A stretch of DNA of 64,000 nucleotides from Desulfovibrio sp. (GCA_031287575.1 JAITSV010000056.1:86413-150412), one strand, 5' to 3'. Shown: positions 45,028 to 53,705, counted from the first letter of the stretch. Notes: generated by a model from the letters alone, not told the origin. Program-made: numbers and translations.

Positions 45028-45438
45028 CTATTGCAGCAGATCCTTCAGCCAGCCGGGCACCGGCACCGGCTTGCCCTCCGGATTGATGCAGGCGTGCTGG
45101 GTCATGCCGTCGGCAAGCAACCTGTTGCGTCCCTCGTCCCGAATCTCGTACACGAAGGTCAGCGAGGCGCGGCCCCATTCACTGATGCCCGCGCGCACCT
45201 GGATCAGGTCGTCGAATTTGGCCGGGCTGCGGTAGCGGCAGCGTGCCTCGCGCACCGGCAGGATGATGCCGCGTTCTTCCACGGTGGCATAGCCCATGCC
45301 CCGCGAGCGGATGAATTCGCTACGGGCACGCTCGAAGAAGTGCAGGTATTCCGCATAGTACACAACACCCATCATGTCCGTCTCACCGTAGGACACACGA
45401 TGGGCCAACCAGATTTCCGGCACGGGAAAGCCGTCCAT
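45028..45438 (-). CDS. Acyl-CoA thioesterase, YbgC/4-hydroxybenzoyl-CoA type
   Basis: 136 residues of the hot-dog fold. The signature HRVSYGETDMMGVVYYAEYL with the following FFERARSEFIRSRG matches YbgC-type thioesterases; the Asp of ETDMMG is the expected catalytic residue. It hydrolyses acyl-CoA, possibly at the membrane with the Tol-Pal system, although tol genes are not adjacent. I chose ATG 45438, which gives the family length and has GGAGG 11 nt upstream; an ATG at 45489 would add 17 residues without a ribosome site. It is divergent from mltA across a 93-nt gap. Confidence 0.85.
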   Translation of the reverse strand: MDGFPVPEIWLAHRVSYGETDMMGVVYYAEYLHFFERARSEFIRSRGMGYATVEERGIILPVREARCRYRSPAKFDDLIQVRAGISEWGRASLTFVYEIRDEGRNRLLADGMTQHACINPEGKPVPVPGWLKDLLQ

Positions 45439-45531
45439 ATGTTTCGCAACCTCCTGCCGCGTGGCGCGGCGTGTCGATTCGTACGTCATTTTGGCGTGAA
45501 AGCCAAAGCCGCGCGCGGCCTGTCCTGCTCC

Positions 45532-46827
45532 ATGGCCTCGTCCTCTTCTTTTGCGTCATCCCTTGCCGCATCGGGCGCATCGGGCGCATGCGGACGCGCC
45601 GCCGGGGCGCTGTTGCTGGCGCTGGTCATCTCCGGCTGTGCCTCGCATGCTCCCCGGATTGCGGTCCCCGAGCCGGAAGTTTCCCCGATGGTGCAGGCTC
45701 CTGCCCCGGCGCGCCCGGCCCTGTCGCTGCCGCCGCTGCCCGCCTACACCGAAGCCTCGCCCGACGAGATCCGCGCCGCCATCGCTGCCATGGACCCGCG
45801 CAGCCAGGGGCTTGCCTCGTGGAACGACCTGGCTCCGGCCCTGGCTCAAAGCCTTTCCTACATGGCCACCCGTCCGGCGGGCGGAGTGGCCCTGGACCGG
45901 CCGGGCGTGCGCGTGACCAACGCGGATTTCATGGCCGCCCTGCGCCAGTTGTCCGGCCTGTTGCCCGCGCTGGACGCCAACCCCGGCCTGCTGGCCCAGC
46001 GGTTCCGCTGGCTGCGCGTGGACACCGCCTGGACCGGCTACTACGAGCCGGTGCTGCGCGCCAGCCGCAGCCCCGCGCCCGGCTACACCCACCCCATCTA
46101 CCGCACCCCGCCGGACATGCGCGTGACGGAAGTGGCCGCGTCCGGTTCCGGCAAGCAGCGCATGACCTACCGGGTGGTGGACGGCCCCAAGGGGCGCGTG
46201 CTGCGGCCCTATTACGACCGCGCGGAAATCGACGCCGGGGCGTTGCGCGGCAAGGGGCTGGAACTGGCCTGGGCGGCGGATCCGGTGGACGTGTTCATCC
46301 TGCAGGTGCAGGGTTCCGGCAGGGTCCGTTTCACCGACGGCAGCGAGGCCCGCGTGCTGTACGCCGCGCAGAACGGCCGGCCCTACGTGTCCATCGGGCG
46401 CATCCTGAAGGAACGGGGCGAACTGCCGCCCGACGGGGTGAACATGCCCGCCATCCGCCAGTGGCTGGAAAGTCATCCCGTGCAGGCGCGGGAACTCATG
46501 AACACCAACCCCAGCTACGTCTTTTTCCGGATGGAGGAAGGCGGCGCCAGCGGGCCGCTGGGGTGCACGGGCAGGCCGCTGACCCCATGGGTAAGCCTGG
46601 CCACCGACCGCTCCGTCCTGCCTTCCGGCGCGCTGGTGGCCTTTTCCACCCCGGTGCCGCAGCCCGCTGGCGGCGGCGCGGTGACCGGCCTTGGCCTTGC
46701 GCAGGATACCGGCGGCGCCATCAAGGGCTACCGCATCGACCTGTTCTGCGGCGCGGGCGACCGTGCGGCCGCCGTGGCGGGGCATCTGGATGCACCGGGG
46801 CCGGCGTGGTTGCTGTTGCCCCGCTAG
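45532..46827 (+). CDS. mltA: Membrane-bound lytic murein transglycosylase A (lipoprotein)
   Basis: 431 residues. A Ser/Ala-rich signal ends in the lipobox LALVISGC, so the protein is a lipoprotein. The MltA domain begins around TAWTGYYEPVLRASRSPAPG, and the C-terminal 3D domain shows LGLAQDTGGAIKGYRIDLFC with its conserved aspartates. It cleaves peptidoglycan glycan strands to 1,6-anhydromuropeptides during growth and recycling. The start at 45532 has no strong ribosome site. A GGCTGTTTCC/GGAAACAGCC hairpin follows its stop and overlaps the leader of the next gene. Confidence 0.9.
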   Translation: MASSSSFASSLAASGASGACGRAAGALLLALVISGCASHAPRIAVPEPEVSPMVQAPAPARPALSLPPLPAYTEASPDEIRAAIAAMDPRSQGLASWNDLAPALAQSLSYMATRPAGGVALDRPGVRVTNADFMAALRQLSGLLPALDANPGLLAQRFRWLRVDTAWTGYYEPVLRASRSPAPGYTHPIYRTPPDMRVTEVAASGSGKQRMTYRVVDGPKGRVLRPYYDRAEIDAGALRGKGLELAWAADPVDVFILQVQGSGRVRFTDGSEARVLYAAQNGRPYVSIGRILKERGELPPDGVNMPAIRQWLESHPVQARELMNTNPSYVFFRMEEGGASGPLGCTGRPLTPWVSLATDRSVLPSGALVAFSTPVPQPAGGGAVTGLGLAQDTGGAIKGYRIDLFCGAGDRAAAVAGHLDAPGPAWLLLPR

Positions 46828-46828
46828 G

Positions 46829-46875
46829 GGCTGTTTCCAGACAGTCCTTTAGCCCGGCCTCGTTCGGAAACAGCC
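46829..46875 (+). terminator. GGCTGTTTCC hairpin between mltA and the kinase gene
   Basis: GGCTGTTTCC (46829-46838) and GGAAACAGCC (46866-46875) pair perfectly. The sequence GGGGCTGTTTC begins at the last base of the mltA stop codon, just as an identical stretch does after the shikimate kinase stop at 59478. It may be an attenuator or a small repeat end. Confidence 0.5.
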
Positions 46876-46888
46876 TCGGGAGACCTCC

Positions 46889-48583
46889 ATGGACCCTCGC
46901 CAACCCGCGGAACGCATTCCCACCATCCTCGTGGTGGACGACGACCCGGTGGCCCGCACCGCCGTATGCGGCTATCTGCGCGAGGCGGGCTATGCCGTGC
47001 GCGAGGCGGGCGGCGGCGGAGACGCGCTGACCCTGTTCGACGAGCGGGGCGCCGACGCGGTGCTGCTGGATTGGCGCATGCCCGACAAGGGCGGGGCCGA
47101 GGTACTGCCCCGCATCGCCGCGCAGGACCCCACGGTGCCGGTCATCGTGGTGTCCGGCACCAGCGAGGTGCGGGAACTGGCGCGGGCCCTGCGTCTGGGC
47201 GCCTGGGACTTCGTGATCAAGCCCATCGAGGACATGGCCGTGCTCGATCGGGCGCTGGTGCGCTGCCTGCTGCGGGCCGAACTGCTGCGCGAGCAGGGCC
47301 GCCGCCGTGAAACGCTGGAAGACCTGGTGCGCCGTCGCACCGAAGACCTGGAGGACGCCAACCGCCGCCTGCGCCGGGAAATCGCCGAGCGCCGGGAATT
47401 CGAACGGGCCCTGGCGGAGAGCGAGGAGCGCTTCCGCCAGTTGATGGAGAACACCAGCGAGGTGTTCTGGGTGCGCGACCTGGCCAGCGACCGGCTGCTG
47501 TATCTTTCCCCGGCCTACGAGACGGTGTGGGGACGTCCGGTGCGGGAGGCCATGCGGGCCGGGGCCACCCGTCTTCACACCGTGCACCCGGAGGACAGGG
47601 GGGGCGTTGCCGCCGCCATGGCGGGCATCGCCACCTCGGCAACCCCGGTGGACGTGGAGTTCCGCATCGTACGGCCCGACGGCGGGGTGCGCTGGGTGCA
47701 TGTCCGGGCCTTTCCCGTGCGCGACGGCGAGGGCAACGTCTATCGCGTGGCCGGGGTGGCCGAGGACGTCACCGCCCGGCGCACGGCGGAGGAAGGCATA
47801 CGGGCCTCGCTGCGCGAAAAGGAGATTCTGCTGCGCGAGGTGCACCACCGGGTCAAGAACAACCTGCAACTCATCGTCAGCCTGCTGAACTTGCAGGCGG
47901 CCTATGCCGACGGGGCCGCCGACCGCGAGCGGTTCATCGAAAGCCGCAACCGCGTGGCCTCCATGGCTCTGGCGCACGAGGAACTGTACCGCGCCAACGA
48001 CCTGGCCAGCGTCAACGTTGCCGACTACGTGGAGCGGCTGGCGCGCAAGCTGGTGCTGGCGTCCGTGGATGCCGAGGTGGAACTGGCGCTGGACCTGCCG
48101 CCGCTGTTCCTGCCGGTGTCGGCGGCCATCCCTTGCGGGCTGATCCTCAACGAGTTGGTCACCAATGCCATCAAGCACGCCTTTCCCGGCCGCGACGCGG
48201 GGCGTATCGCCATAGCCGCCCGGCGCGACGGGCGGCAGGTGGAGGTACGCGTCACCGACGACGGCGTGGGGTTGCCGGAAGGCTTCGACCCCGCCGGGAG
48301 CACGACGCTGGGCATGCAACTGGTGGGCAGCCTGGTGGCGCAACTGGGTGGGAGGCTGGAGGTGGCTACCGGCCTTGGGGGTGCCAATTTTGTGGTGCGC
48401 TTCGAGGAAAACGAGGCCGAACCCTACGGGGCGGACACGCCTGATGCAACGGAAGCGCCCGGTGTCGCCGGTATTCACGATCCGCCCGATCCGCCCGATC
48501 CGCCCGATCCGCCTGATCCGCTCGATCCGTTGTCGGTCGGGGCGAGGCTGGTGAACGCGTTCAACTCCCCGGACGACGAGTAG
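46889..48583 (+). CDS. Receiver-PAS-histidine kinase (HisKA_2/HWE type)
   Basis: 564 residues. N-terminal receiver (10-130) with VVDDDPVA, phospho-acceptor Asp in VLLDWRMPDKGG and Lys in IKPIED; coiled coil (130-185); PAS domain (185-310); HisKA_2 box LLREVHHRVKNNLQLIVSLL with the phospho-His; HATPase with NELVTNAIKHAF and DDGVGLP. Putting the receiver ahead of the kinase suggests it receives a phosphoryl group from another kinase and adjusts its own output. The C-terminus ends in DPPDPPDPPDPP repeats from a 9-bp tandem repeat (about 48477-48530). GGAG lies 7 nt before the ATG. Confidence 0.9.
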   Translation: MDPRQPAERIPTILVVDDDPVARTAVCGYLREAGYAVREAGGGGDALTLFDERGADAVLLDWRMPDKGGAEVLPRIAAQDPTVPVIVVSGTSEVRELARALRLGAWDFVIKPIEDMAVLDRALVRCLLRAELLREQGRRRETLEDLVRRRTEDLEDANRRLRREIAERREFERALAESEERFRQLMENTSEVFWVRDLASDRLLYLSPAYETVWGRPVREAMRAGATRLHTVHPEDRGGVAAAMAGIATSATPVDVEFRIVRPDGGVRWVHVRAFPVRDGEGNVYRVAGVAEDVTARRTAEEGIRASLREKEILLREVHHRVKNNLQLIVSLLNLQAAYADGAADRERFIESRNRVASMALAHEELYRANDLASVNVADYVERLARKLVLASVDAEVELALDLPPLFLPVSAAIPCGLILNELVTNAIKHAFPGRDAGRIAIAARRDGRQVEVRVTDDGVGLPEGFDPAGSTTLGMQLVGSLVAQLGGRLEVATGLGGANFVVRFEENEAEPYGADTPDATEAPGVAGIHDPPDPPDPPDPPDPLDPLSVGARLVNAFNSPDDE

Positions 48584-49325
48584 CGCATCGCCGGAGCCGG
48601 GCTGGCGGACAGCACGGCAGGGGGATAACGGCGCAGGCCAATGACGCCGGGTGCCCCGCCGCACGGTTTGGTGCCGGGCAGCAGAGCGGTGGGTGCTGGC
48701 GGCGTCAGGGGCAAGTGCTGTATGCGTTGCATGCGAAGTTTGTTTTAACGTCAGCGCATGTACTTTTTTTCTCGTTCGCCCGGTTTTGCCTTGACTTGGC
48801 GGGCTGGCGGGCGGAACATGTCCTTGCACCGACCGGACGCTCAATGAGCGCCATGCGGCCGATGCATGCCGAAATCTCCGCTCTGCGCCGTGTCGGCGCG
48901 GGAGGCCAGGCCATGCTTCATGCCGTGTCACGCCCGCCCTTCTTCTTTTCTCCCTCTACGCCCCCCGGACGCAGTCGTCCTGTTCTTCGGTCCGCTGCCG
49001 GATGTGTGCCCGTGGCATCGGCCATGGTGCCTGGCCCCATTGGCGCGACCGGAACGCTTCATTTCTCGCCCCGCCATTTCCGAACCGCTTCGTTACGGCG
49101 CCCCTTGCACGGCACACCGCCGGGCAGCCGCGTTCGTTTTCCGCCCCGTTCCGCATCCGCATGCGGCGGGGCCGTTTCGTGTGCAGCCACACCCTGTCCA
49201 GAAAACCGCCGCCCTGGCGGCACCCCGCAACGCGCCGCCATTGCCATTCCGGGCAGGAGGGCGCAAACCCGGTGGACGACGGAAGCCGCCTGCCGATCCT
49301 GTCGGGCCAGGCCCGAGGAGGCACC
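48584..49325. other. Gene-free region upstream of the microprotein
   Basis: No convincing gene is seen in 740 nt. Around 48735-48790 there is an AT-richer stretch with a TTGACT at 48792-48797 but no good -10 box. Frames here translate to low-complexity Arg/Pro/Ala sequence typical of GC-rich non-coding DNA. A long untranslated leader for the microprotein is possible. Confidence 0.5.
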
Positions 49326-49418
49326 ATGAGTTTCGCGGATCTCGGTTCCATTGTCGTTGGCGTCATCGTGCTCGGCCTCATTGGGTACTTCATGTATACC
49401 AAGGTATTGAAGCACTAG
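49326..49418 (+). CDS. 30-residue single-helix membrane microprotein
   Basis: Thirty codons: MSFADLGSIVVGVIVLGLIG, then YFMYTKVLKH. One membrane helix occupies residues 6-24, with a short positively charged C-terminus expected inside the cell. GAGGAGG lies 5 nt before the ATG and a strong intrinsic terminator follows 83 nt past the stop, so the unit looks like a real small gene. I do not recognise the family; it has the size and look of small accessory subunits such as KdpF or CydX, but without their neighbours. Its function is unknown. Confidence 0.6.
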   Translation: MSFADLGSIVVGVIVLGLIGYFMYTKVLKH

Positions 49419-49500
49419 CCGACATCGTCCGCATCGACCCGGCCCACCGGCCAGCCCCGCCAGACCGACCGGCGTGACATGCCCCGCCGATGCCCATACC

Positions 49501-49535
49501 GGCGCCCTTCACATGGATGAAGGGCGCCGTTTTTA
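49501..49535 (+). terminator. Strong intrinsic terminator
   Basis: GGCGCCCTTCA (49501-49511), loop CATGGA, TGAAGGGCGCC (49518-49528), then GTTTTTAG. This is the best rho-independent terminator in the window. It separates the microprotein unit from the ferrosome-like operon promoter. Confidence 0.88.
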
Positions 49536-49564
49536 GTTATGTAAAGAGAACGGCATGTTGAAGT

Positions 49565-49579
49565 TGATCGTGATAATCA
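49565..49579 (+). promoter_or_regulatory. Fur-box-like site 1 upstream of the ferrosome-like operon
   Basis: TGATCGTGATAATCA is a 7-1-7 arrangement (TGATCGT with TGATTAT, 5 of 7 matches). It lies in an AT-rich stretch 137 nt upstream of site 2. Confidence 0.4.
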
Positions 49580-49694
49580 GGCACAAAATTGAAAAAATAT
49601 TGTCACGATCCGGTGACGGGTGCTAGCGTTGCCGAACCTCCACATTTTCCGCCTGCGCCGGTCGACTTTGGCCGGATGGGCCGGGGATGGGCTG

Positions 49695-49724
49695 TTGACA
49701 GTGATTTTCGATATCAAATAAGGT
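49695..49724 (+). promoter_or_regulatory. Promoter with embedded Fur-box-like site 2
   Basis: TTGACA (49695-49700) is followed by TGATTTTCGATATCA (49702-49716), a 7-1-7 Fur-like repeat lying wholly in the promoter spacer, and then an AT-rich -10 region (AATAAGGT, 49717-49724). Binding there would block RNA polymerase. The first gene starts 98 nt later. This is the main sequence evidence for iron control of the operon. Confidence 0.6.
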
Positions 49725-49822
49725 GGCACTCCGCGCGGCACTGGGCTGGCGAGGATGGCTGCCGGGCATTGGCCGAATATTGGCCGGACGCATGACGACG
49801 CACTCATCACAAGGAGTCGGGA

Positions 49823-50092
49823 ATGAACGAGAACTACAAGTACGGGCTGTATTTCGTGGGTGGCGTGGCGCTGGGCGCCCTGGGCGCGGTGATGTTGGGC
49901 CGAGGCAAGTTCGACATTCGCCCGGCCATGGCCGATCTGCTGAGCCACGGCTTCGACCTGAAGGACAAGGCGTCGGCCTACGCGGAAACCGTGCGCGAGC
50001 ACATGGAAGACATCGTGGCCGAGGCGGAACACGTGCACAAGCAGCGCAAGGATGCCGCCGAAGCCTCCGCCCCCGAAGCCGCCAAGGCCTAG
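49823..50092 (+). CDS. Small membrane protein, ferrosome FezA-like by position
   Basis: 89 residues. One N-terminal glycine-rich membrane helix (YGLYFVGGVALGALGAVMLG, about 7-26) leads to an amphipathic, Glu/Lys/Ala-rich tail that could form a coiled coil. GGAG lies 7 nt before the ATG. It is the first gene of a three-gene operon with a P1B-type ATPase and an HMA-like protein, 61 nt before the ATPase gene. The fezA assignment is by neighbourhood; I see no diagnostic motif, and the size and topology are also like YtxH-type small proteins. Confidence 0.6.
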   Translation: MNENYKYGLYFVGGVALGALGAVMLGRGKFDIRPAMADLLSHGFDLKDKASAYAETVREHMEDIVAEAEHVHKQRKDAAEASAPEAAKA

Positions 50093-50153
50093 CCGGACCT
50101 GAACGACCAAGTTCCGGATCACTCTCCGACCAAATCCGCAACGGACGAGGCGC

Positions 50154-53100
50154 ATGGACTATCGCATAGCACACGAACTGCCGGGGCGCCTGCGCCTGCG
50201 CTGCGCCCCCGGTTCGTTTTCCCAGGACCGGGCGCATGACCTTGTGGCCCGCATCGTGGCCGTTGACGGCGTGGCGGAGGCGCACGCCACCGCCAACACC
50301 GGCAGCGTGCTGGTACGCTACGCCCGCACCGCCGCACGGGGCGAGGTGCTGGCCGTGGTGGACGGCTTCGTGGCCGGGGGCGCGCCGCGCCGAACGCCGG
50401 GCGACAAGGCCGGGGCCAAGCCCGCCGCCAAATCCGGCGCCAAGCCTGGGGCTGGCGGGGGCAAGGGCACGGGCAGGGGGGCTGGCAAGTCCGCCGGTCC
50501 GTTCGCCATCAATGCCACCCCCTCCGCCGGACCTGCCCGCCAGGCGCGCGGCCCCATGGGGGCGCACCTGCCGCCGGGGGCTCCCGGCGTGGCCGGGTTG
50601 CGCGGCATGGGTGCCGTTGCCCCTCACGCCATGGTTCTGGACGGCGCCGCCCTGTCGGCGGGCGCGTCGGGCGTGGCCGGGTTGGGCGGACTGAACGGAC
50701 TGGCCATGGCCGGTGCCGCGCCCGGCGCGGGCGGGCTGATCCGCTACCTGATCCTGCGTCCCTTCCTGCCGCGCATCGTGCGCATGGTTTCCGCCTTCTT
50801 CCGCGCGCTGCCCTTCCTGCTCAAGGGGGGGCGTTCGCTGGCATCGGGCCGTCTCAACGTGGACGTGCTGGACGCGGCGGCGTTGGGCATCTCGCTGGTG
50901 CGGGGCGACTTCCGCTCCGTGGGGCTGATCACCGCGCTGTTCGCCGTGGGCGAGTTCCTGGAGGAATGGACCCGCAAGAAGTCGCGCGAAAGCCTGGCCG
51001 AAAGCCTGGCCATTGACGTGGACACCGTATGGGTGAAGCGCGGCGAGGCAGAGGTGCAGGTGCCCCTTTCCGCCCTGGCCGATGACGACCTCGTCGTGGT
51101 CCGCGCCGGTTCGTCCATCCCCGTGGACGGCGTGGTGGCCGAGGGCGAGGCCATGGTCAACCAGACCTCCATGACCGGCGAACCGCTGGCCGTGGCCCGG
51201 CGCGTCGGAGCCTCGGTCTACGCGGGCACGGTAGTGGAGGAAGGGCGGCTGGACATCCGGCCCACCGGCGTGGGGTCCGAGACGCGCATCAACCAGATCG
51301 TGGGCTTCATCGAGCGGTCCGAGGCCCTGAAGGCCAACGTGCAGGGCAAGGCCGAGCGCTTGGCGGACGCCATCGTGCCGTACAGCTTCCTGCTGGCGGG
51401 CGGGGTGTGGGCCGTCACCCGCGACGTGGCCCGCGCCGCGTCGGTGCTGCTGGTGGACTACTCGTGCGCCATCCGCCTGGCCACGCCGTTGGCCATCCTG
51501 ACCGGCATGCGCGAAGGCGCGCGCCACGGCGTGCTCATCAAGGGCGGCCGGTTCATCGAGGGGTTGGCCGGTGCCGACACAGTGGTCTTCGACAAGACGG
51601 GTACCCTCACCGAGGCGCGGCCCCGCGTGGCCGAGGTCATTTCACTGAACGGACATGGCCGCGACGACGTGCTGCGCCTGGCCGCCTGCCTGGAAGAGCA
51701 TTTTCCCCATCCCGTGGCCCGCGCCGTGGTGCGCAAGGCCGAGCAGGAATCGCTGGACCATCAGGAAGAACACGCCGAGGTCGAATACGTGGTGGCCCAC
51801 GGCATCGCCTCGCGCCTGCGCGGCAAGCGGGTGCTGGTGGGCAGCCGCCACTTCATCCACGAGGACGAGGGCGTGCCTCTGGACGAATTCCTGCCCGTGG
51901 TCAACGAATGGGCGGCCAAGGGCTATTCCATCCTGCACCTGGCCATCGGCGGCAAGCTGGCGGGCATCCTGTGCATAGAGGACCCGCTGCGGCCCGAGGC
52001 CGCCGACGTGGTGCGCGGCCTGCGCGAGCAGGGCGTGAAGCGCATCATCATGCTGACCGGCGACGGGCCGGTGACGGCGGCTGCGGTGGCCAACGCCGTG
52101 GGCGTGGACGAATGGCGCGCCCAGGTGCTGCCCGCCGACAAGGCCGACATCGTGCGGCAGTTGCAGGCCGAGGGCGGCAAGGTTGTCATGGTGGGCGACG
52201 GCATCAACGATTCGCCCGCCCTGTCCGCCGCCGACGTGGGCGTTTCCCTGCGCGACGGGGCCGACCTTGCCCGCGAGGTAGCCGACGTGGTGCTTTCCGG
52301 CAACGATCTTGCGGAACTGCTGGTGGCGCGCCACCTGGCAAAGGCAACCCTGCGCCGCATCCACATGAACTTCGGGTCCATCATGGGGCTGAACTCGGCC
52401 TTCATGGCCCTTGGCCTGGTGGGCCGGGCGCAGCCCGGCATGCTGGCCCTGCTGCACAACCTGACCACCGTGGGCGTGGCCCTGAACGCCATGCGGCCCA
52501 TGCTGGGCAATGGCGCGGCGGAAGGGCGGCGCGGCGCGGAGCGCAAGCCGGGTGTCATGGCACTGCCGGTTGGCGTGGCTGATGTGAATGGGGCGGCTGG
52601 CCCTGTTGCCGGGGCAGGCGCCACCGTGGTTTCGCCCGCCGCACGGGTTACGGCGGGTGTTGCCGGGGCGGGTGCCGCCGTCAAGGCCGCGCTGAAGGCC
52701 ACCGTGCAGGGCGCTGCCAAGGCGGTGGGTTCCATGGCTCGCAAGGGCAAGTCGGCTGGAGAATCGGACACCGCCGCGCAGGGCAAAAGCCCGGCAAAGG
52801 CTCCGGTCAAGGCAGACAAGCTGGGACGGACTGACAAACCGGGGAAGACCGCTGGAGCGGCGAAAGCCGCGCGGGCCAAAGCAGCTGACGCCGCCGCCAC
52901 CGTGGCAACGGCGGAGGTGAAGACCACGCCGGAAGGCACTGGCAAGCCCGGCGCCAGGCCGGACATGAAAGGCGGCAAGAGTCCGGCGGCTGCCAAGTCC
53001 GGCCCGTCGGGCAAGGGTGCCGCGTCTGCCAAAGATGGCGCCAAGCCCGCCAAGGCCACGAAATCAGCCAAACCCGCCACGTCGGCCAAGCCCGCCAAAC

Positions 53101-53192
53101 CAGCCAAGGACACCGAGTCCAAGTCCGCCAAAGGCGGGGCCAAGGGCACCGGCAAGGCTGCCCGCAAGACCGGCGGCTCCGGCACGGCATAA
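50154..53192 (+). CDS. P1B-6-like metal-transporting P-type ATPase, FezB-like, with basic tail
   Basis: 1012 residues. The N-terminus IAHELPGRLRLRC is an HMA-like fold lacking CxxC but with a GRLRLR basic motif. A Gly/Ala-rich linker (about 80-200) precedes the membrane core. The transport helix has S437-C438-A439 (DYSCAIRLATPLAI) instead of CPC, the motif I associate with the P1B-6 subgroup that includes ferrosome FezB. Catalytic parts are complete: TGEP, DKTGTLT at D480, HPVAR and GDGIND near 681-686. From about 785 a Lys/Ala/Pro/Gly-rich tail of roughly 230 residues, histone-H1-like, has no counterpart in ordinary pumps. It probably moves Fe2+ into a membrane compartment. Confidence 0.7.
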   Translation: MDYRIAHELPGRLRLRCAPGSFSQDRAHDLVARIVAVDGVAEAHATANTGSVLVRYARTAARGEVLAVVDGFVAGGAPRRTPGDKAGAKPAAKSGAKPGAGGGKGTGRGAGKSAGPFAINATPSAGPARQARGPMGAHLPPGAPGVAGLRGMGAVAPHAMVLDGAALSAGASGVAGLGGLNGLAMAGAAPGAGGLIRYLILRPFLPRIVRMVSAFFRALPFLLKGGRSLASGRLNVDVLDAAALGISLVRGDFRSVGLITALFAVGEFLEEWTRKKSRESLAESLAIDVDTVWVKRGEAEVQVPLSALADDDLVVVRAGSSIPVDGVVAEGEAMVNQTSMTGEPLAVARRVGASVYAGTVVEEGRLDIRPTGVGSETRINQIVGFIERSEALKANVQGKAERLADAIVPYSFLLAGGVWAVTRDVARAASVLLVDYSCAIRLATPLAILTGMREGARHGVLIKGGRFIEGLAGADTVVFDKTGTLTEARPRVAEVISLNGHGRDDVLRLAACLEEHFPHPVARAVVRKAEQESLDHQEEHAEVEYVVAHGIASRLRGKRVLVGSRHFIHEDEGVPLDEFLPVVNEWAAKGYSILHLAIGGKLAGILCIEDPLRPEAADVVRGLREQGVKRIIMLTGDGPVTAAAVANAVGVDEWRAQVLPADKADIVRQLQAEGGKVVMVGDGINDSPALSAADVGVSLRDGADLAREVADVVLSGNDLAELLVARHLAKATLRRIHMNFGSIMGLNSAFMALGLVGRAQPGMLALLHNLTTVGVALNAMRPMLGNGAAEGRRGAERKPGVMALPVGVADVNGAAGPVAGAGATVVSPAARVTAGVAGAGAAVKAALKATVQGAAKAVGSMARKGKSAGESDTAAQGKSPAKAPVKADKLGRTDKPGKTAGAAKAARAKAADAAATVATAEVKTTPEGTGKPGARPDMKGGKSPAAAKSGPSGKGAASAKDGAKPAKATKSAKPATSAKPAKPAKDTESKSAKGGAKGTGKAARKTGGSGTA

Positions 53193-53243
53193 CGGACGCA
53201 TCCGCAGCAGGGCCGCGCCCGGCGCGGCAAGGAGGGGTGAACC

Positions 53244-53681
53244 ATGATCAGCAGCTTCATCGACGGCAGGGTACGCATCCGATGCGATGCACTGCGCAAT
53301 CCAGAGGCGGCAGCCGCCATCGAAGGCACCCTGCGCGAAACGCCGGGCGTGCTTTCCGCCACGGCCAATCCGCGCACCGGCGGCCTGCTGGTGGAATACG
53401 ACCCGGCAGCCGTGACCCAGGAGCAGTTGCTGGAAGCGGCGAAGATGCTGGAAGCCTTCGCCGCGCAGGAGCAGGCGGCCCCGAAGAAGTCGTGCTGTTG
53501 CCGCCGCCTGACCAAGGCCGAGGCCATGCGCATCTCCAAGCGGGGCATGGCCGGGTCGCTGGCGGCGCTGGTGCTGTTCGGGCTGGCCGGGCGCGAGCGG
53601 GCGCACATGGTGGCGGGCGGGCTGTTTCTGCTTTTCAACGCCTACCATCTGTATGCCTACCGCAAGCGCGTGATGGCCTAG
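53244..53681 (+). CDS. HMA-like membrane protein, FezC-like
   Basis: 145 residues. The first 75 form an HMA-like ferredoxin fold (FIDGRVRIRCDALRNPEAAA, then TANPRTGGLLVEYDP) without CxxC but with the GRVRIR basic motif shared with the ATPase N-terminus. A KKSCCCRRL cluster at about 82-90 could bind metal. Two short hydrophobic helices (about 103-120 and 121-138) end the protein. GGAGG lies 8 nt before the ATG, 51 nt after the ATPase gene. The small-protein, P1B-6-type ATPase and HMA-protein order resembles the fezABC ferrosome clusters known from Desulfovibrio. Confidence 0.65.
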   Translation: MISSFIDGRVRIRCDALRNPEAAAAIEGTLRETPGVLSATANPRTGGLLVEYDPAAVTQEQLLEAAKMLEAFAAQEQAAPKKSCCCRRLTKAEAMRISKRGMAGSLAALVLFGLAGRERAHMVAGGLFLLFNAYHLYAYRKRVMA

Positions 53682-53705
53682 GCCAGCCTGATTTGTCCGC
53701 AGTCC

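Noticed and set aside
48818..48840. Sigma-54-like element (GG ... TTGC) upstream of the microprotein
   Set aside because: The spacing between the GG and GC dinucleotides is 11 rather than the required 10 nt.
49250..49325. c-di-GMP (GEMM) riboswitch-like GCGCAAACC near the microprotein start
   Set aside because: Only a short run matches; the paired helices and second conserved loop of GEMM are not present.
48715..49329. A 204-codon frame upstream of the microprotein
   Set aside because: Composition is Arg/Pro/Ala-rich without domain signs, and it ends at the real small gene's start; no ribosome site was seen.
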